Shown here: positions 1 through 8,122 of the stretch, piece by piece
Position numbering within the stretch: the first letter of the stretch is position 1
How the letters are laid out: the number at the start of each line of letters is the position of its first letter
Assembly: GCF_042652965.1 (NCBI RefSeq)
Contig: NZ_JBHSHL010000014.1
Span: 233,584-297,583 of the forward strand
Reading direction: 5' to 3'
Source of the DNA: Filifactor villosus
GTDB lineage: Bacteria > Bacillota > Clostridia > Peptostreptococcales > Filifactoraceae
Length of the DNA stretch: 64,000 bases
The notes under the pieces: model-generated
What the model saw: the letters and a program-made list of their open reading frames with translations, nothing else
Databases searched by the model: none
What the model was told of the DNA's origin: nothing
Program-made: the position numbers and the translations under genes

Positions 1-395
1 CGGCACCCTTTTGCAAACTGCAGATCGTGTGTAATAACAATACCAAATTATAATACTGTAAAAATGGTATAAAATCAAGGGTTTCTTAAAATATATTCCT
101 GAGAAACAGGGCACAAAGGTATGCTCTGCTTTTATTGTCGTTTTACAGTGTACAAAGATGGCCTGAAACAAGGACTTTTAAACCTTATGTTTAGGTGACC
201 GCGGTTATGTCCTCTTTCTTTAAATGGAAAGTTACAGTCTTCCGATATAAGCTTTTGCACACTGTTTCTTATAATTGCTCGATATCTGTAGTTTTTATTT
301 CGTAAGAGATAAAACGATATTTCACAGTTTTTAAATCGATACAACAAGTCTTCTGTGGAATAAAGATATAAAAAAGGCTGGATACACTTTCAAGA
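1..395. other. Left-edge noncoding stretch
   Basis: No convincing gene is visible here. The only open frames are short, lack a ribosome binding site and resemble no family I know. The right end carries the proposed terminator of the VOC gene. The rest is AT-rich sequence with no repeat copy that I can recognise. Confidence 0.5.
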
Positions 396-422
396 CTATT
401 TTACAGGTACGATCTCCAGCCA
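371..422 (-). terminator. Probable rho-independent terminator of the VOC gene
   Basis: On the minus strand GGCTGGA (421-415) can pair with TCCAGCC (382-376), followed directly by a run of T. The left arm lies inside the last codons of the gene and the loop is long (about 32 nt), so this is plausible but not strong. Confidence 0.45.
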
Positions 423-764
423 GTAGTTGTCGGGATCGTTGATAAAATAAATGCCCATCTTGGGATTTTCATAACAGATGCATCCCATCTCCTTATGAAG
501 CTTGTGTGCTTCCTCCATATCTTCGACCTCAAAAGCGATATGAAACTCGTTCTCCCCTAAGTTATAGGGCTCGGTCCTGTCTCTGAGCCAGGTAAGCTCG
601 AGCTGATGCTTGCTCTTTCCGTCTCCCAGGTATACGAGGATGAAACTTCCGTCCTCCGCCTCTTTTCTTCGAACCTCCTTCAAGTTGAGCGCCTTCTCAT
701 AAAACTCCATACTCTTTTCCAGGTTTAAGACGTTGATATTGTTGTGTGCAAAGGTAAACTGCAT
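396..764 (-). CDS. VOC (glyoxalase/lactoylglutathione lyase-like) family protein
   Basis: A 122-residue cytoplasmic protein of the vicinal oxygen chelate fold, similar to lactoylglutathione lyase (GloA)-type enzymes. The order is typical: a beta strand with an early His (FAHNNINV), the YEKALNL helix, HQLELTWL, an FHIAFEV strand with its His, and a closing FINDPDNYWLEIV segment with a Glu ligand. These fit the usual metal ligands. The open frame reaches further upstream, but ATG at 764 is preceded by an AAGGGAGA ribosome binding site and begins the fold exactly, so I chose it. The gene is divergent from the TtcA-like gene. Substrate is unknown; methylglyoxal detoxification is the obvious guess. 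Confidence 0.85.
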   Translation of the reverse strand: MQFTFAHNNINVLNLEKSMEFYEKALNLKEVRRKEAEDGSFILVYLGDGKSKHQLELTWLRDRTEPYNLGENEFHIAFEVEDMEEAHKLHKEMGCICYENPKMGIYFINDPDNYWLEIVPVK

Positions 765-1140
765 ATGATCTCCCTTCTCTTCTTTTTTCTGTGGTATACC
801 TGTTGCCGTTACCGTTCCATACTCCCCACCCTCAAAAGAACCGGCCCAAACACTTGATGATCGCTCTTTGATACAACAAGTAGGCAATATCCGCCACAAC
901 ACTGTTGCCCGATCAAAACATCATCTCTGCAGAGTATTAAAATTCCAATTTGTTTGCAAAAGAGGTTGTCGAACAGGGTGATTGAAGACGAAAATAATAT
1001 AAACAGTAACATTACTATCACTATAATATATAAATTCTTTGTCTTCAATATTGAAATGAGATTTTATTTCGTGTAATATAAGTTCGTTGCTTTTTCAACG
1101 TGATCTCACTAAACTTGCTCACAGAAAAGAAAGGATTCTT
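765..1140. other. Divergent intergenic region between VOC gene and ttcA-like gene
   Basis: This 376 bp gap must hold promoters for two divergent genes. It is AT-rich with several TATAAT-like words, but none pairs convincingly with a -35. No small gene is supported: a short minus-strand frame here lacks a ribosome binding site. Confidence 0.4.
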
Positions 1141-1971
1141 ATGGAAATGACACAAAAACAACCTCTTCCGGTTACGGATATGGACCGAGCTTTGATCAAA
1201 AAATTCCGACGTTATCTCTGGTCCCCCTTTATCAAAGCGGTGATCGACTTTCGAATGATCGAAAAAAACGATCGGGTCGCTGTCGCTATATCGGGAGGAA
1301 AGGACAGTCTTGTTCTTGCCAAGCTGATACAGGAGTTAAAACGTCATAGCGATGTCTACTTCGAACCCGTATATATATCGATGGACCCCGGCTTCGATGA
1401 GCAAAACAAAACCTCCCTTCTCCAAAACTGTCATGATATGGATATTCCCGTCCACTTCTTCGATTCGGATATTTTTGAAGTAGCGGAGAAGGTAGCTTCG
1501 GACAATCCCTGCTATATGTGTGCAAGGATGCGCAGAGGAGCCTTGTATGCCAAGGCCGAGAAGCTCGGTTGCAACAAACTGGCTCTAGGGCATCACTTCA
1601 ATGATGTCAACGAAACAACGATGATGAACCTTCTGTATACCGGATGTTTCAAGACGATGCTTCCCAAGCTTCGTTCCAAAAACTTCGAAAATATGGAGAT
1701 CATTCGTCCTCTCTACTATGTGTACGAGGAACATATCAAAAAATACATGGACCATATTGGAATCTCTCCTATGAATTGTGGTTGTACCGTGACAAAAAAT
1801 GACCTTCCTACCAAAAGAAGAGAAGTCAAAGAGCTGATCGACAGTTTGAAAAGAGAAAATCCCAATGTCGAAAAATGTATTTTTAAGTCAATAAGAAATA
1901 TAAATCTCGACTGTTGTATCGGTTGGCAACAAAAAGATCAAAAACATTTCTACTTGGATGAGGACTATTGA
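1141..1971 (+). CDS. TtcA-family PP-loop ATPase (tRNA 2-thiocytidine biosynthesis-like)
   Basis: A 276-residue protein of the N-type ATP pyrophosphatase family. The PP-loop SGGKDS sits near residue 50 and adenylates the target base. A CYMC pair (CxxC) near residue 122 and Cys residues in NCGC near residue 214 match the three-cysteine iron-sulfur site of TtcA, which puts sulfur on C32 of some tRNAs. Further start codons lie upstream (TTG at 1087), but ATG 1141 follows AGAAAGGATTCTT and is the better start. Clostridial relatives are often annotated only as TtcA-like, so the exact tRNA position is inferred. The gene stands alone and converges on the phosphatase gene across a repeat. Confidence 0.8.
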   Translation: MEMTQKQPLPVTDMDRALIKKFRRYLWSPFIKAVIDFRMIEKNDRVAVAISGGKDSLVLAKLIQELKRHSDVYFEPVYISMDPGFDEQNKTSLLQNCHDMDIPVHFFDSDIFEVAEKVASDNPCYMCARMRRGALYAKAEKLGCNKLALGHHFNDVNETTMMNLLYTGCFKTMLPKLRSKNFENMEIIRPLYYVYEEHIKKYMDHIGISPMNCGCTVTKNDLPTKRREVKELIDSLKRENPNVEKCIFKSIRNINLDCCIGWQQKDQKHFYLDEDY

Positions 1972-2395
1972 TTCTCAAATCCATATTCTATCGAAATGAC
2001 CATAATATAAACGGTGTAAAGTTCTAAGAAAAATATTTGGCGCAAAATCCCAATTATATCAACAGCCGGTGAAACGAGATAGACAGTATAACGACGCAAT
2101 AAGTATCCTACGATCAGATAATTTATACTCTTATTCATTCAAAGCCCCTTATTCTATGGGGATATAATACTATTATTCCTTTGAATAATAGATATCAACG
2201 ATTTGCACTCCATAGAAGAGAACACGAATTTTCGTGGTTGCAAAACAGATATAACCATACTTCTATCGAAGAATAGTATAAAACAATTTTTTGTGAGTGT
2301 GGATAACATATCTATTGGAGAGTAGTATCAAATAGGTATTTCTACAAAAAAAGAACGGTAAGAAGATGGAGCAGCCCCACCTTCTTATCGTTCTT
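1972..2395. other. Convergent intergenic region with a family-1 repeat and relic
   Basis: The gap lies between two convergent genes. It contains a full family-1 palindromic repeat (2167-2279), a relic of the 3' end of a second copy (about 2297-2330, ending GGAGAGTAGTAT), and the terminator of the phosphatase gene. No ORF is supported. Confidence 0.7.
2167..2279 (+). repeat. Family-1 MITE-like palindromic repeat, copy A
   Basis: A 113 bp unit that begins ATACTATTATTCC and ends GAAGAATAGTAT. The two halves are imperfect inverted copies (ATAGATATCAACGATTTG pairs roughly with CAGATATAACCATAC). It matches the other copies at 13709, 30909, 33425, 43766, 52957 and 56264. It lies between convergent genes. 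Confidence 0.8.
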
Positions 2396-2398
2396 TTA
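2347..2398 (-). terminator. Terminator of the GAF-SpoIIE phosphatase gene
   Basis: The arms at 2349-2369 and 2377-2397 form a near-perfect stem of about 20 bp (AAGAACGATAAGAAGGTGG on the minus strand) with a short loop and a T run after it. The stem overlaps the stop codon of the gene. The symmetrical A/T flanks could make it bidirectional. Confidence 0.85.
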
Positions 2399-3709
2399 AG
2401 CTCCCAAAGAAACGGCGAGCAATAAGATATCATCCGTCATCACATCATCAACATCCATAGAAAACTCGGTCACATCCTGATAAAGTCCGTGTACAAGTTG
2501 CTCGGTATCCGCGTTTCCCTTTTTCTCACAAAACTCTATCATCCTGTCTATTCCAAATTCTTCCCCACTCGCATTCGTAGCTTCAATAATTCCGTCCGTA
2601 TATAACAAGATGGTGTCAAAGCCGCTGACATCGATCTTTCTCTGTGCATACTTTAAGGTTTCATCAATCCCCAGAGGGATCCCCTTGTCTCCGCTGATGA
2701 TACTGTACCAAAACTCCTCATTTTTGTAACTTAGCATAATAGGTTCAGTATGTCCCGCATTGGATATCCTAATTGTTTTATCTCCAAAATCGACAAACAT
2801 GGCCTGAGCCGTTATAAACAGATTGGACTTATCAAGTTCCTTCATCAGGATCATATTCATTTTGGTCAGAAGTTCGTCAGGGTCTGTAATGTTTAAGTCC
2901 ACACAGGTCTTGAGTACTCCCTTCATCATCGATACAAAATAATTTGAAGCCATCCCGTGACCCATGACATCCGCAACGAAAATGAGGGCTTTTTGATCAT
3001 CAATCTGAGTAATTTCACAGTAGTCTCCCCCCAGTCTCTTGGATAGGTAGGGCATATACCCGGAGGCTTCTCCGTATTTATAAAAATAGCTGATCTTGCC
3101 CCCTTGGAAGAAGGGTACGTTGTTTTCGCTCATAATCTTTTGCTGCATATCGAAGGCAAGAGCCATCTCCCTCTCTCTCATCCTCGATTCCATAACGATC
3201 TTCTTCATCTCCGCCTTTTCTATGGAAAGAGCCAAAAACAGAGCGACTTGCCTCAAAAAATAAATATCATCCTGATCCAGGATCAACCCCTCTTTTAATA
3301 TCAAATAGATAAACCCCAGGACTTTGTCCTGTGAAACCAGAGGGAAAATAGCCTTGGTCTTTGCATTGCTGCCTTCCATGGAACAGTCATACTGTTTGTG
3401 ATGAAGCGCACTCCATATAAAGTCGGAATAGCCTTCCGAAGGGATTCGATACACTCTTTGAGAGTTGATCTTGAGAGAATCCTTTTGATAACTTTCGGCG
3501 ATATCGGAGATATTATTGGTATAAACCAATAATATCTCACTTTGATCATCGTTTGGAAACACATTTAAAGAAAGCACTTCACAATCAAGCACCTCATTGA
3601 CGGAATTCATCAACTCATCTTTGATATCAAAGAAGATCTCTTTGTCCATAAGAACATTTGTCATCTCATATATTCTGCTTATGTGATTGCGAATTTTACT
3701 CAGTGTCAT
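2396..3709 (-). CDS. GAF-domain SpoIIE/PP2C-type serine phosphatase (RsbU-like)
   Basis: A 437-residue signalling phosphatase. Residues about 20-165 form a GAF-like sensor domain. A short helical linker (165-200) leads to a SpoIIE/PP2C catalytic domain (about 205-435) with GGDYCE, VADVMGHGM, SNAGHTEP, YTDGIIEA and a closing DDILLLAV, so the metal-binding aspartates are present. Family members dephosphorylate anti-sigma-factor antagonists and so control partner-switching sigma pathways. No anti-sigma factor or STAS protein lies nearby, so the partner is unknown. There is no signal peptide or membrane segment. It sits downstream of tatD in the same direction (25 bp gap) and ends in its own strong terminator. 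Confidence 0.88.
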   Translation of the reverse strand: MTLSKIRNHISRIYEMTNVLMDKEIFFDIKDELMNSVNEVLDCEVLSLNVFPNDDQSEILLVYTNNISDIAESYQKDSLKINSQRVYRIPSEGYSDFIWSALHHKQYDCSMEGSNAKTKAIFPLVSQDKVLGFIYLILKEGLILDQDDIYFLRQVALFLALSIEKAEMKKIVMESRMREREMALAFDMQQKIMSENNVPFFQGGKISYFYKYGEASGYMPYLSKRLGGDYCEITQIDDQKALIFVADVMGHGMASNYFVSMMKGVLKTCVDLNITDPDELLTKMNMILMKELDKSNLFITAQAMFVDFGDKTIRISNAGHTEPIMLSYKNEEFWYSIISGDKGIPLGIDETLKYAQRKIDVSGFDTILLYTDGIIEATNASGEEFGIDRMIEFCEKKGNADTEQLVHGLYQDVTEFSMDVDDVMTDDILLLAVSLGA

Positions 3710-3734
3710 ACTTATTCAAACCTCTTCCATCATT

Positions 3735-4502
3735 CTAACTCAAGCCGTAAAACTTTCTGGCATTAAAGTTTGTCGTTTCAACCACTTCTTCAAGTGACAA
3801 GCCCTTCAATTCTGCGATTTTCTGCGCCACATAATAGACCTTGGACGGATCGTTGCGCTTTCCTCTGTAGGGCTCGGGAGTCAAATAAGGGCAGTCCGTT
3901 TCAATCAGCAGATATTCCAAGGGGATCTGCCTTGCCACATCTAAGAGAGAACGTGCATTTTTAAAGGTAAGAGCTCCTCCCAAAGCAAGATAGGCCCCAT
4001 CTTTTACATATTTTTTCGCCATTTCCAAACTCTGCGAAAAACAGTGGATCAAGACCTTGGACCCACTGTTGTACTCCTTGATCATATCGTAGGTGTCTTG
4101 GACCGCATCCCTTGAGTGAATAACAATCGGAAGATCACACTCGTTCGCAAGTTTTATCTGCTGTATGAACCATTTTTTCTGAAGTTCCCTGGGGGAATTG
4201 TCATAGTAATAGTCCAAGCCGATCTCTCCGATCGCCAGGACTTTGGGATGTTTCGAAAGCTCTCTGAGCATATCAATATCTGCATCCTTCATCGCCTTCA
4301 CATCATGAGGATGCACCCCTACCGTCGCATACAAAAACTCGTACTTCTCCGCCAAGTCAATAGAAGCCTTGGAAGATTTGATATCGGCGCCGATGTTCAC
4401 AGCGAATTCGATGCCCTGCTCGGGCAAAGAAGCGATCAGTTCGTCCCTATCCTTGTCATAACGCTTGTCGTCCAAGTGAACGTGGCTGTCAAACAATCTC
4501 AT
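3735..4502 (-). CDS. tatD: TatD-family metal-dependent hydrolase (DNase)
   Basis: A 255-residue TIM-barrel metallohydrolase of the amidohydrolase superfamily. The N-terminal SHVHLDD gives the HxH metal ligands, IGEIGLDYYY the conserved Glu, VIHSRDA and LIHCFS the later His residues, and LIETDCPYLTP the final Asp. TatD proteins are 3'-5' exonucleases with proposed roles in DNA repair or DNA breakdown. The ATG directly follows the metG stop and its ribosome binding site (GAGGTGAG) lies within metG, so the two are co-translated. The metG-tatD pairing is common in Firmicutes. Confidence 0.92.
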   Translation of the reverse strand: MRLFDSHVHLDDKRYDKDRDELIASLPEQGIEFAVNIGADIKSSKASIDLAEKYEFLYATVGVHPHDVKAMKDADIDMLRELSKHPKVLAIGEIGLDYYYDNSPRELQKKWFIQQIKLANECDLPIVIHSRDAVQDTYDMIKEYNSGSKVLIHCFSQSLEMAKKYVKDGAYLALGGALTFKNARSLLDVARQIPLEYLLIETDCPYLTPEPYRGKRNDPSKVYYVAQKIAELKGLSLEEVVETTNFNARKFYGLS

Positions 4503-6437
4503 CTATCTCACCTCACAGCCGTCAGGAACACCGTCTGCCGATACTGCGACCAATTTGCCGTCATCCGGGGTCGAGGCACACAGTACCATGCCTTCCGATA
4601 AGACTCCTCTTAGTTTCACCGGCTTTAAATTAACTACGACCACAACGTTTTTGCCTATCATTTCTTCCGGTTTGTAGAAGTTGGCGATCCCGCTTACGAT
4701 CTGCCTCGTTTGATTTCCAATCTTGATCTGTGACACCAACAGCTTATCGGCCTTAGGATGTTTTTCACAGGAAAGAACCCTTCCCACCCGAAGATCCATA
4801 TTTGCGAAGTCGTCAATGCCGATCTCTTCTTTTTGCTTCCATTCGATCTCTTCCGCCTTTTCATTTTTGGCACCGAACATCTTCTCGAGTTCTTCCATTT
4901 CCACGTCTATATCCAAACGTTCAAAGAGGTTCTCTCCCCTCTTTACCTTATTCCCCGCGGGATAACCACCGAAGGCAGCAACGCTGTCCAAGGTCGCATC
5001 CTCTGTGGGGATATTGATCTGTTCAAGGATCTTATGTGCGGTGACGGACAACATCGGCTTCAGGAAGACGGCTACCACCCTCAACACCTCCATCAGATGA
5101 TAGAGGACCGTGTTGAGTTGTTCTTTTGATGCTTCTTCTTTAGCAAGTTTCCAGGGCATAGTCTCATCAATGTATTTGTTTGCTCTGCGGATCAACTTCC
5201 ACAGTTCTTCGAAAGCCTCATTGAACTGCATACGATTCATCGCATCGTCAAACCTTACAGAAAGATTATTGATCAAATCCTGAAGATCTTTATCAAAGTC
5301 TGTAGAGACCTTCGCTGCGGGAACGATCCCATCGTTGTACTTCTCGACCATCGAAACCGTTCGCGAGAGCAGGTTGCCCAAATCATTTACCAGATCCGAG
5401 TTGATTCTTGTTAAGAATCCGCGATTCGTATAGTTTCCGTCCTGTCCAAAGACGAATTCACGAAGCAAGAAATACTTCAAAGCATCGATGCCGTATCTCT
5501 CTATCAAAGGCTCCGGATATACGACATTGCCCTTTGACTTGCTCATCTTATCTGAAGAAAACAGAATCCAGCCATGTCCGTACACCTTGTCGGGCAGAGG
5601 AAGATCCAAGGCCATCAAGAGAGCCGGCCAAATGATCGTGTGAAAACGCACGATCTCCTTCCCTACGATGTGCATATTTGCGGGCCAGTACTTTTCCATC
5701 TCCAAAGTCTCATCCGGATAACCCAGGGCCGTGATATAGTTGCACAAGGCATCGATCCATACGTAGATGACGTGTTTTTCATCAAAGGGGACCTTCACTC
5801 CCCAGTCGAAAGAAGTTCTGGAAACGGATAAATCTTCCAAACCCTTCTTTAAGAAATTATTGAGCATTTCATTTTTTCTACTCTCCGGAAAACAGAAGTC
5901 CGGGTGTTCTTCGTAGTATTGGATCAAACGGTCCTGGTACTTGGACAATCTAAAGAAATAAGACTGCTCTTTTTTATCTTCCACATCCCTGTGACAATCG
6001 GGACATTTTCCCTCTGCCAGTTGAGAATCCGTCCAAAAAGCCTCACACTCCACACAATAGTGTCCTTCATACTCTCCCAGATAAATATCTCCCTGGTCGT
6101 ACAATTTTTGAAAGATCTTTTGAACCCTCTCTTCATGGCGTTTCTCGGTTGTTCGGATAAAATCATCGTAGGAGATCTCCATAGTCGACCATAATTTTTT
6201 GATATCTTCAATCATTTCATCCAAATATTTGATGGGCTCCAAACCCATTTCTTTCGCTTTTTTCTGTATTTTTTCACCATGCTCATCCGTGCCTGTCAAA
6301 AATCGCACATCATAACCTGCAAAGCGTTTGTATCTTGAGATCGCATCCGCCGCCACCGTCGTATAGGTGTGTCCGATGTGCAGTTTTCCACTCGGATAAT
6401 AAATCGGTGTCGTTATATAAAATCGTTTTTCATTCAA
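4503..6437 (-). CDS. metG: Methionyl-tRNA synthetase
   Basis: A 644-residue class I aminoacyl-tRNA synthetase that charges tRNA-Met. It shows the HIGH motif at residues 20-23, a zinc-type knuckle with CVEC (128-131) and CPDC (145-148), and KMSKS at 298-302. An anticodon-binding helical region follows. From about residue 540 there is a C-terminal EMAP-II/CsaA-like tRNA-binding domain (DLRVGRVLSCEKHPKADKL), typical of the dimeric long form. The length is normal. It is first in the metG-tatD pair; the upstream gap holds a probable family-2 repeat relic and no T-box that I could find. Confidence 0.97.
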   Translation of the reverse strand: MNEKRFYITTPIYYPSGKLHIGHTYTTVAADAISRYKRFAGYDVRFLTGTDEHGEKIQKKAKEMGLEPIKYLDEMIEDIKKLWSTMEISYDDFIRTTEKRHEERVQKIFQKLYDQGDIYLGEYEGHYCVECEAFWTDSQLAEGKCPDCHRDVEDKKEQSYFFRLSKYQDRLIQYYEEHPDFCFPESRKNEMLNNFLKKGLEDLSVSRTSFDWGVKVPFDEKHVIYVWIDALCNYITALGYPDETLEMEKYWPANMHIVGKEIVRFHTIIWPALLMALDLPLPDKVYGHGWILFSSDKMSKSKGNVVYPEPLIERYGIDALKYFLLREFVFGQDGNYTNRGFLTRINSDLVNDLGNLLSRTVSMVEKYNDGIVPAAKVSTDFDKDLQDLINNLSVRFDDAMNRMQFNEAFEELWKLIRRANKYIDETMPWKLAKEEASKEQLNTVLYHLMEVLRVVAVFLKPMLSVTAHKILEQINIPTEDATLDSVAAFGGYPAGNKVKRGENLFERLDIDVEMEELEKMFGAKNEKAEEIEWKQKEEIGIDDFANMDLRVGRVLSCEKHPKADKLLVSQIKIGNQTRQIVSGIANFYKPEEMIGKNVVVVVNLKPVKLRGVLSEGMVLCASTPDDGKLVAVSADGVPDGCEVR

Positions 6438-6468
6438 TAAAAAAACCCCCTCTGATCATAGTATTATT

Positions 6469-6577
6469 AGTACTGTTATCCTATTAAAAATGCCACCTGC
6501 AGAAAACGGCTTTCTCAAACGATTTGATCCGTTTATAGAATAAGTATATATGATGACAGTTTAAACGGGAATAGTAT
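6469..6577 (+). repeat. Probable relic of a family-2 palindromic repeat
   Basis: The right end CAGTTTAAACGGGAATAGTAT resembles the conserved family-2 end (ATTTCAAACGGAGAATAGTAT) and a TACTGTTATCC-like left end lies about 109 bp away. The middle is strongly diverged. It sits directly upstream of metG. Confidence 0.45.
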
Positions 6578-6635
6578 AAGTATTAACCTTTATCATACAA
6601 TACAGTTGATATCGTGTCAATTGTCAAGGAAGATA

Positions 6636-7454
6636 TTAGCCCGATTGGCTAAGGCTTTGTCTCTGCTGCGCAAAAATCTCGTTCATCAGAATCGCTCCTG
6701 CGATCCCCACATTCAAAGATTCCATCTCGTTTCCGATGGGGATGATAATTTTGTAGTCACAGGATTCCAAGATTTCTTTGCTTATTCCATTAGCCTCATT
6801 TCCCAGAATCAATGCACTCTTTTTTTCAAACCTTACCTCTCTATACTCCACTGCCTGCGCGTCCAAAGATGCGGCATATAGAGCATAACCGCTTTTTTTT
6901 AGCGAAAGCACCTCTGATGTCTGTGCATTTTGAATAATGTTCATCGATATGTTTGCTCCCATTGACGAACGCGTTACCTTGGGAGAATAGATGTCAACAC
7001 TCCCTTTTGTAAGAAGCACCGCATCCATCTTATAAGCAAGAGCCGTCCTAAGTAAAGTACCCAAATTACCGGGGTCCTGTACCCTATCGATCACCAGAAG
7101 TCTTTGCCCTTTCTGTAGAGCCTCGTTGAAGTTTTGTTCTTTGATATGACATATTGCAACAATCCCTTGAGAATGAACTGTATCGGTGAGATTTCGAAAC
7201 AATTGTTTGTCTAAAAGCAGAGTTTTTTCTACAAGAGATTTTTCTGCCAAAATAGAGGAATGTTTTTGTATACACTCATCTTCAACAAAGAGATATTCGA
7301 TTTCAACCTCATTGTCCAAAGCCTGCAAGATTGTCCTCAAGCCTTCTACCGGAAAAAGTTTCGTTTTCTTTCTATACTTTTGTTGAAACAAAGACATCGC
7401 AGTTTTGTATTTTAAATTTTCTTTGGATCGTATCTTCTCATAGTCCTTCATCAT
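6636..7454 (-). CDS. SPOUT/TrmH-family 2'-O-ribose RNA methyltransferase
   Basis: A 272-residue SAM-dependent RNA methyltransferase of the SpoU/TrmH class. An N-terminal substrate-binding segment (VEGLRTILQAL) is followed by the knotted catalytic domain with DPGNLGTLLRTA (motif 1), ILGNEANGIS (motif 2) and IPIGNEMESLNVGIAGAI (motif 3). Such proteins usually modify rRNA (RlmB-like or TsnR-like); the exact target cannot be told. The start overlaps the ktrA stop in an ATGA arrangement, so it is translationally coupled to the potassium uptake genes. Confidence 0.88.
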   Translation of the reverse strand: MMKDYEKIRSKENLKYKTAMSLFQQKYRKKTKLFPVEGLRTILQALDNEVEIEYLFVEDECIQKHSSILAEKSLVEKTLLLDKQLFRNLTDTVHSQGIVAICHIKEQNFNEALQKGQRLLVIDRVQDPGNLGTLLRTALAYKMDAVLLTKGSVDIYSPKVTRSSMGANISMNIIQNAQTSEVLSLKKSGYALYAASLDAQAVEYREVRFEKKSALILGNEANGISKEILESCDYKIIIPIGNEMESLNVGIAGAILMNEIFAQQRQSLSQSG

Positions 7455-8104
7455 TCGATTTCCTCAAACTTCTGTATCATATCCCTCGTTCCTATTACGA
7501 TCAAAACCTCTCCTTCTTTCAAGACCTTCTTCGCATCCGGATTAAAACGGATGCCCTCTTCGTCCTTGATCCCTACGATGTTCAGATCGTAGGTTTGTCT
7601 AAGAGGGATATCCTTGATCTTCTTATCAAAGTAGGAAGAGGGGAGTTTGATCTCCGCAATGGCGTAGTCCGAGTCAATATCGAAATAATCCACGACATTC
7701 TTAGATATAAGGCTGTTTGCAACTTTGATTCCCATATCTTTCTCCGGAAACACCACCTTGTCCGCGCCGATCTTGTACAGCACCTTTGCCTGCAAGTTGT
7801 CCTTTGCTTTACAAACAACGTAGTTGACACCCATTTCCTTGACCAGGATCGTCGCCAATATCGATGACTGCACATCGGAGGCAATACTGATCACAGCGAC
7901 ATCGAAATTTTGAACTCCCAACTCACTGAGCGCTGTCGCGTCTGTTGCATCGGCTTGAACGGAGTAGGTGACCTTATCGGAAAGATCCTGCACCGTCTCT
8001 TCATCGTTATCGATGGCCATTACATCATAACCCATCTCAAACAGCCTTGTTGCCACAGAATATCCGAAACGTCCGCAACCTACTACAATAAAACTTCTCT
8101 TCAT
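7451..8104 (-). CDS. ktrA: KtrA/TrkA-type potassium uptake regulatory subunit
   Basis: A 217-residue cytoplasmic RCK protein. The N-terminal Rossmann domain has GCGRFG (residues 9-14) and the acidic AIDNDEE end of strand 2 for nucleotide binding. The C-terminal RCK_C domain starts near residue 135. KtrA rings gate the KtrB channel in response to ATP/ADP or NAD(H). The gene directly follows ktrB (18 bp) and overlaps the methyltransferase gene. Confidence 0.93.
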   Translation of the reverse strand: MKRSFIVVGCGRFGYSVATRLFEMGYDVMAIDNDEETVQDLSDKVTYSVQADATDATALSELGVQNFDVAVISIASDVQSSILATILVKEMGVNYVVCKAKDNLQAKVLYKIGADKVVFPEKDMGIKVANSLISKNVVDYFDIDSDYAIAEIKLPSSYFDKKIKDIPLRQTYDLNIVGIKDEEGIRFNPDAKKVLKEGEVLIVIGTRDMIQKFEEIE

Positions 8105-8122
8105 AATTCCACCCTTTTCATT

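Noticed and set aside
132..347. 71-codon minus-strand ORF at the left edge
   Set aside because: No ribosome binding site and no resemblance to known proteins.
1087..1140. Upstream TTG start for the TtcA-like gene
   Set aside because: ATG 1141 has a proper ribosome binding site and begins the conserved part; the extra 18 codons have neither.
6438..6635. T-box leader upstream of metG
   Set aside because: The gap is short and has no T-box core or antiterminator/terminator pair; it contains a repeat relic instead.
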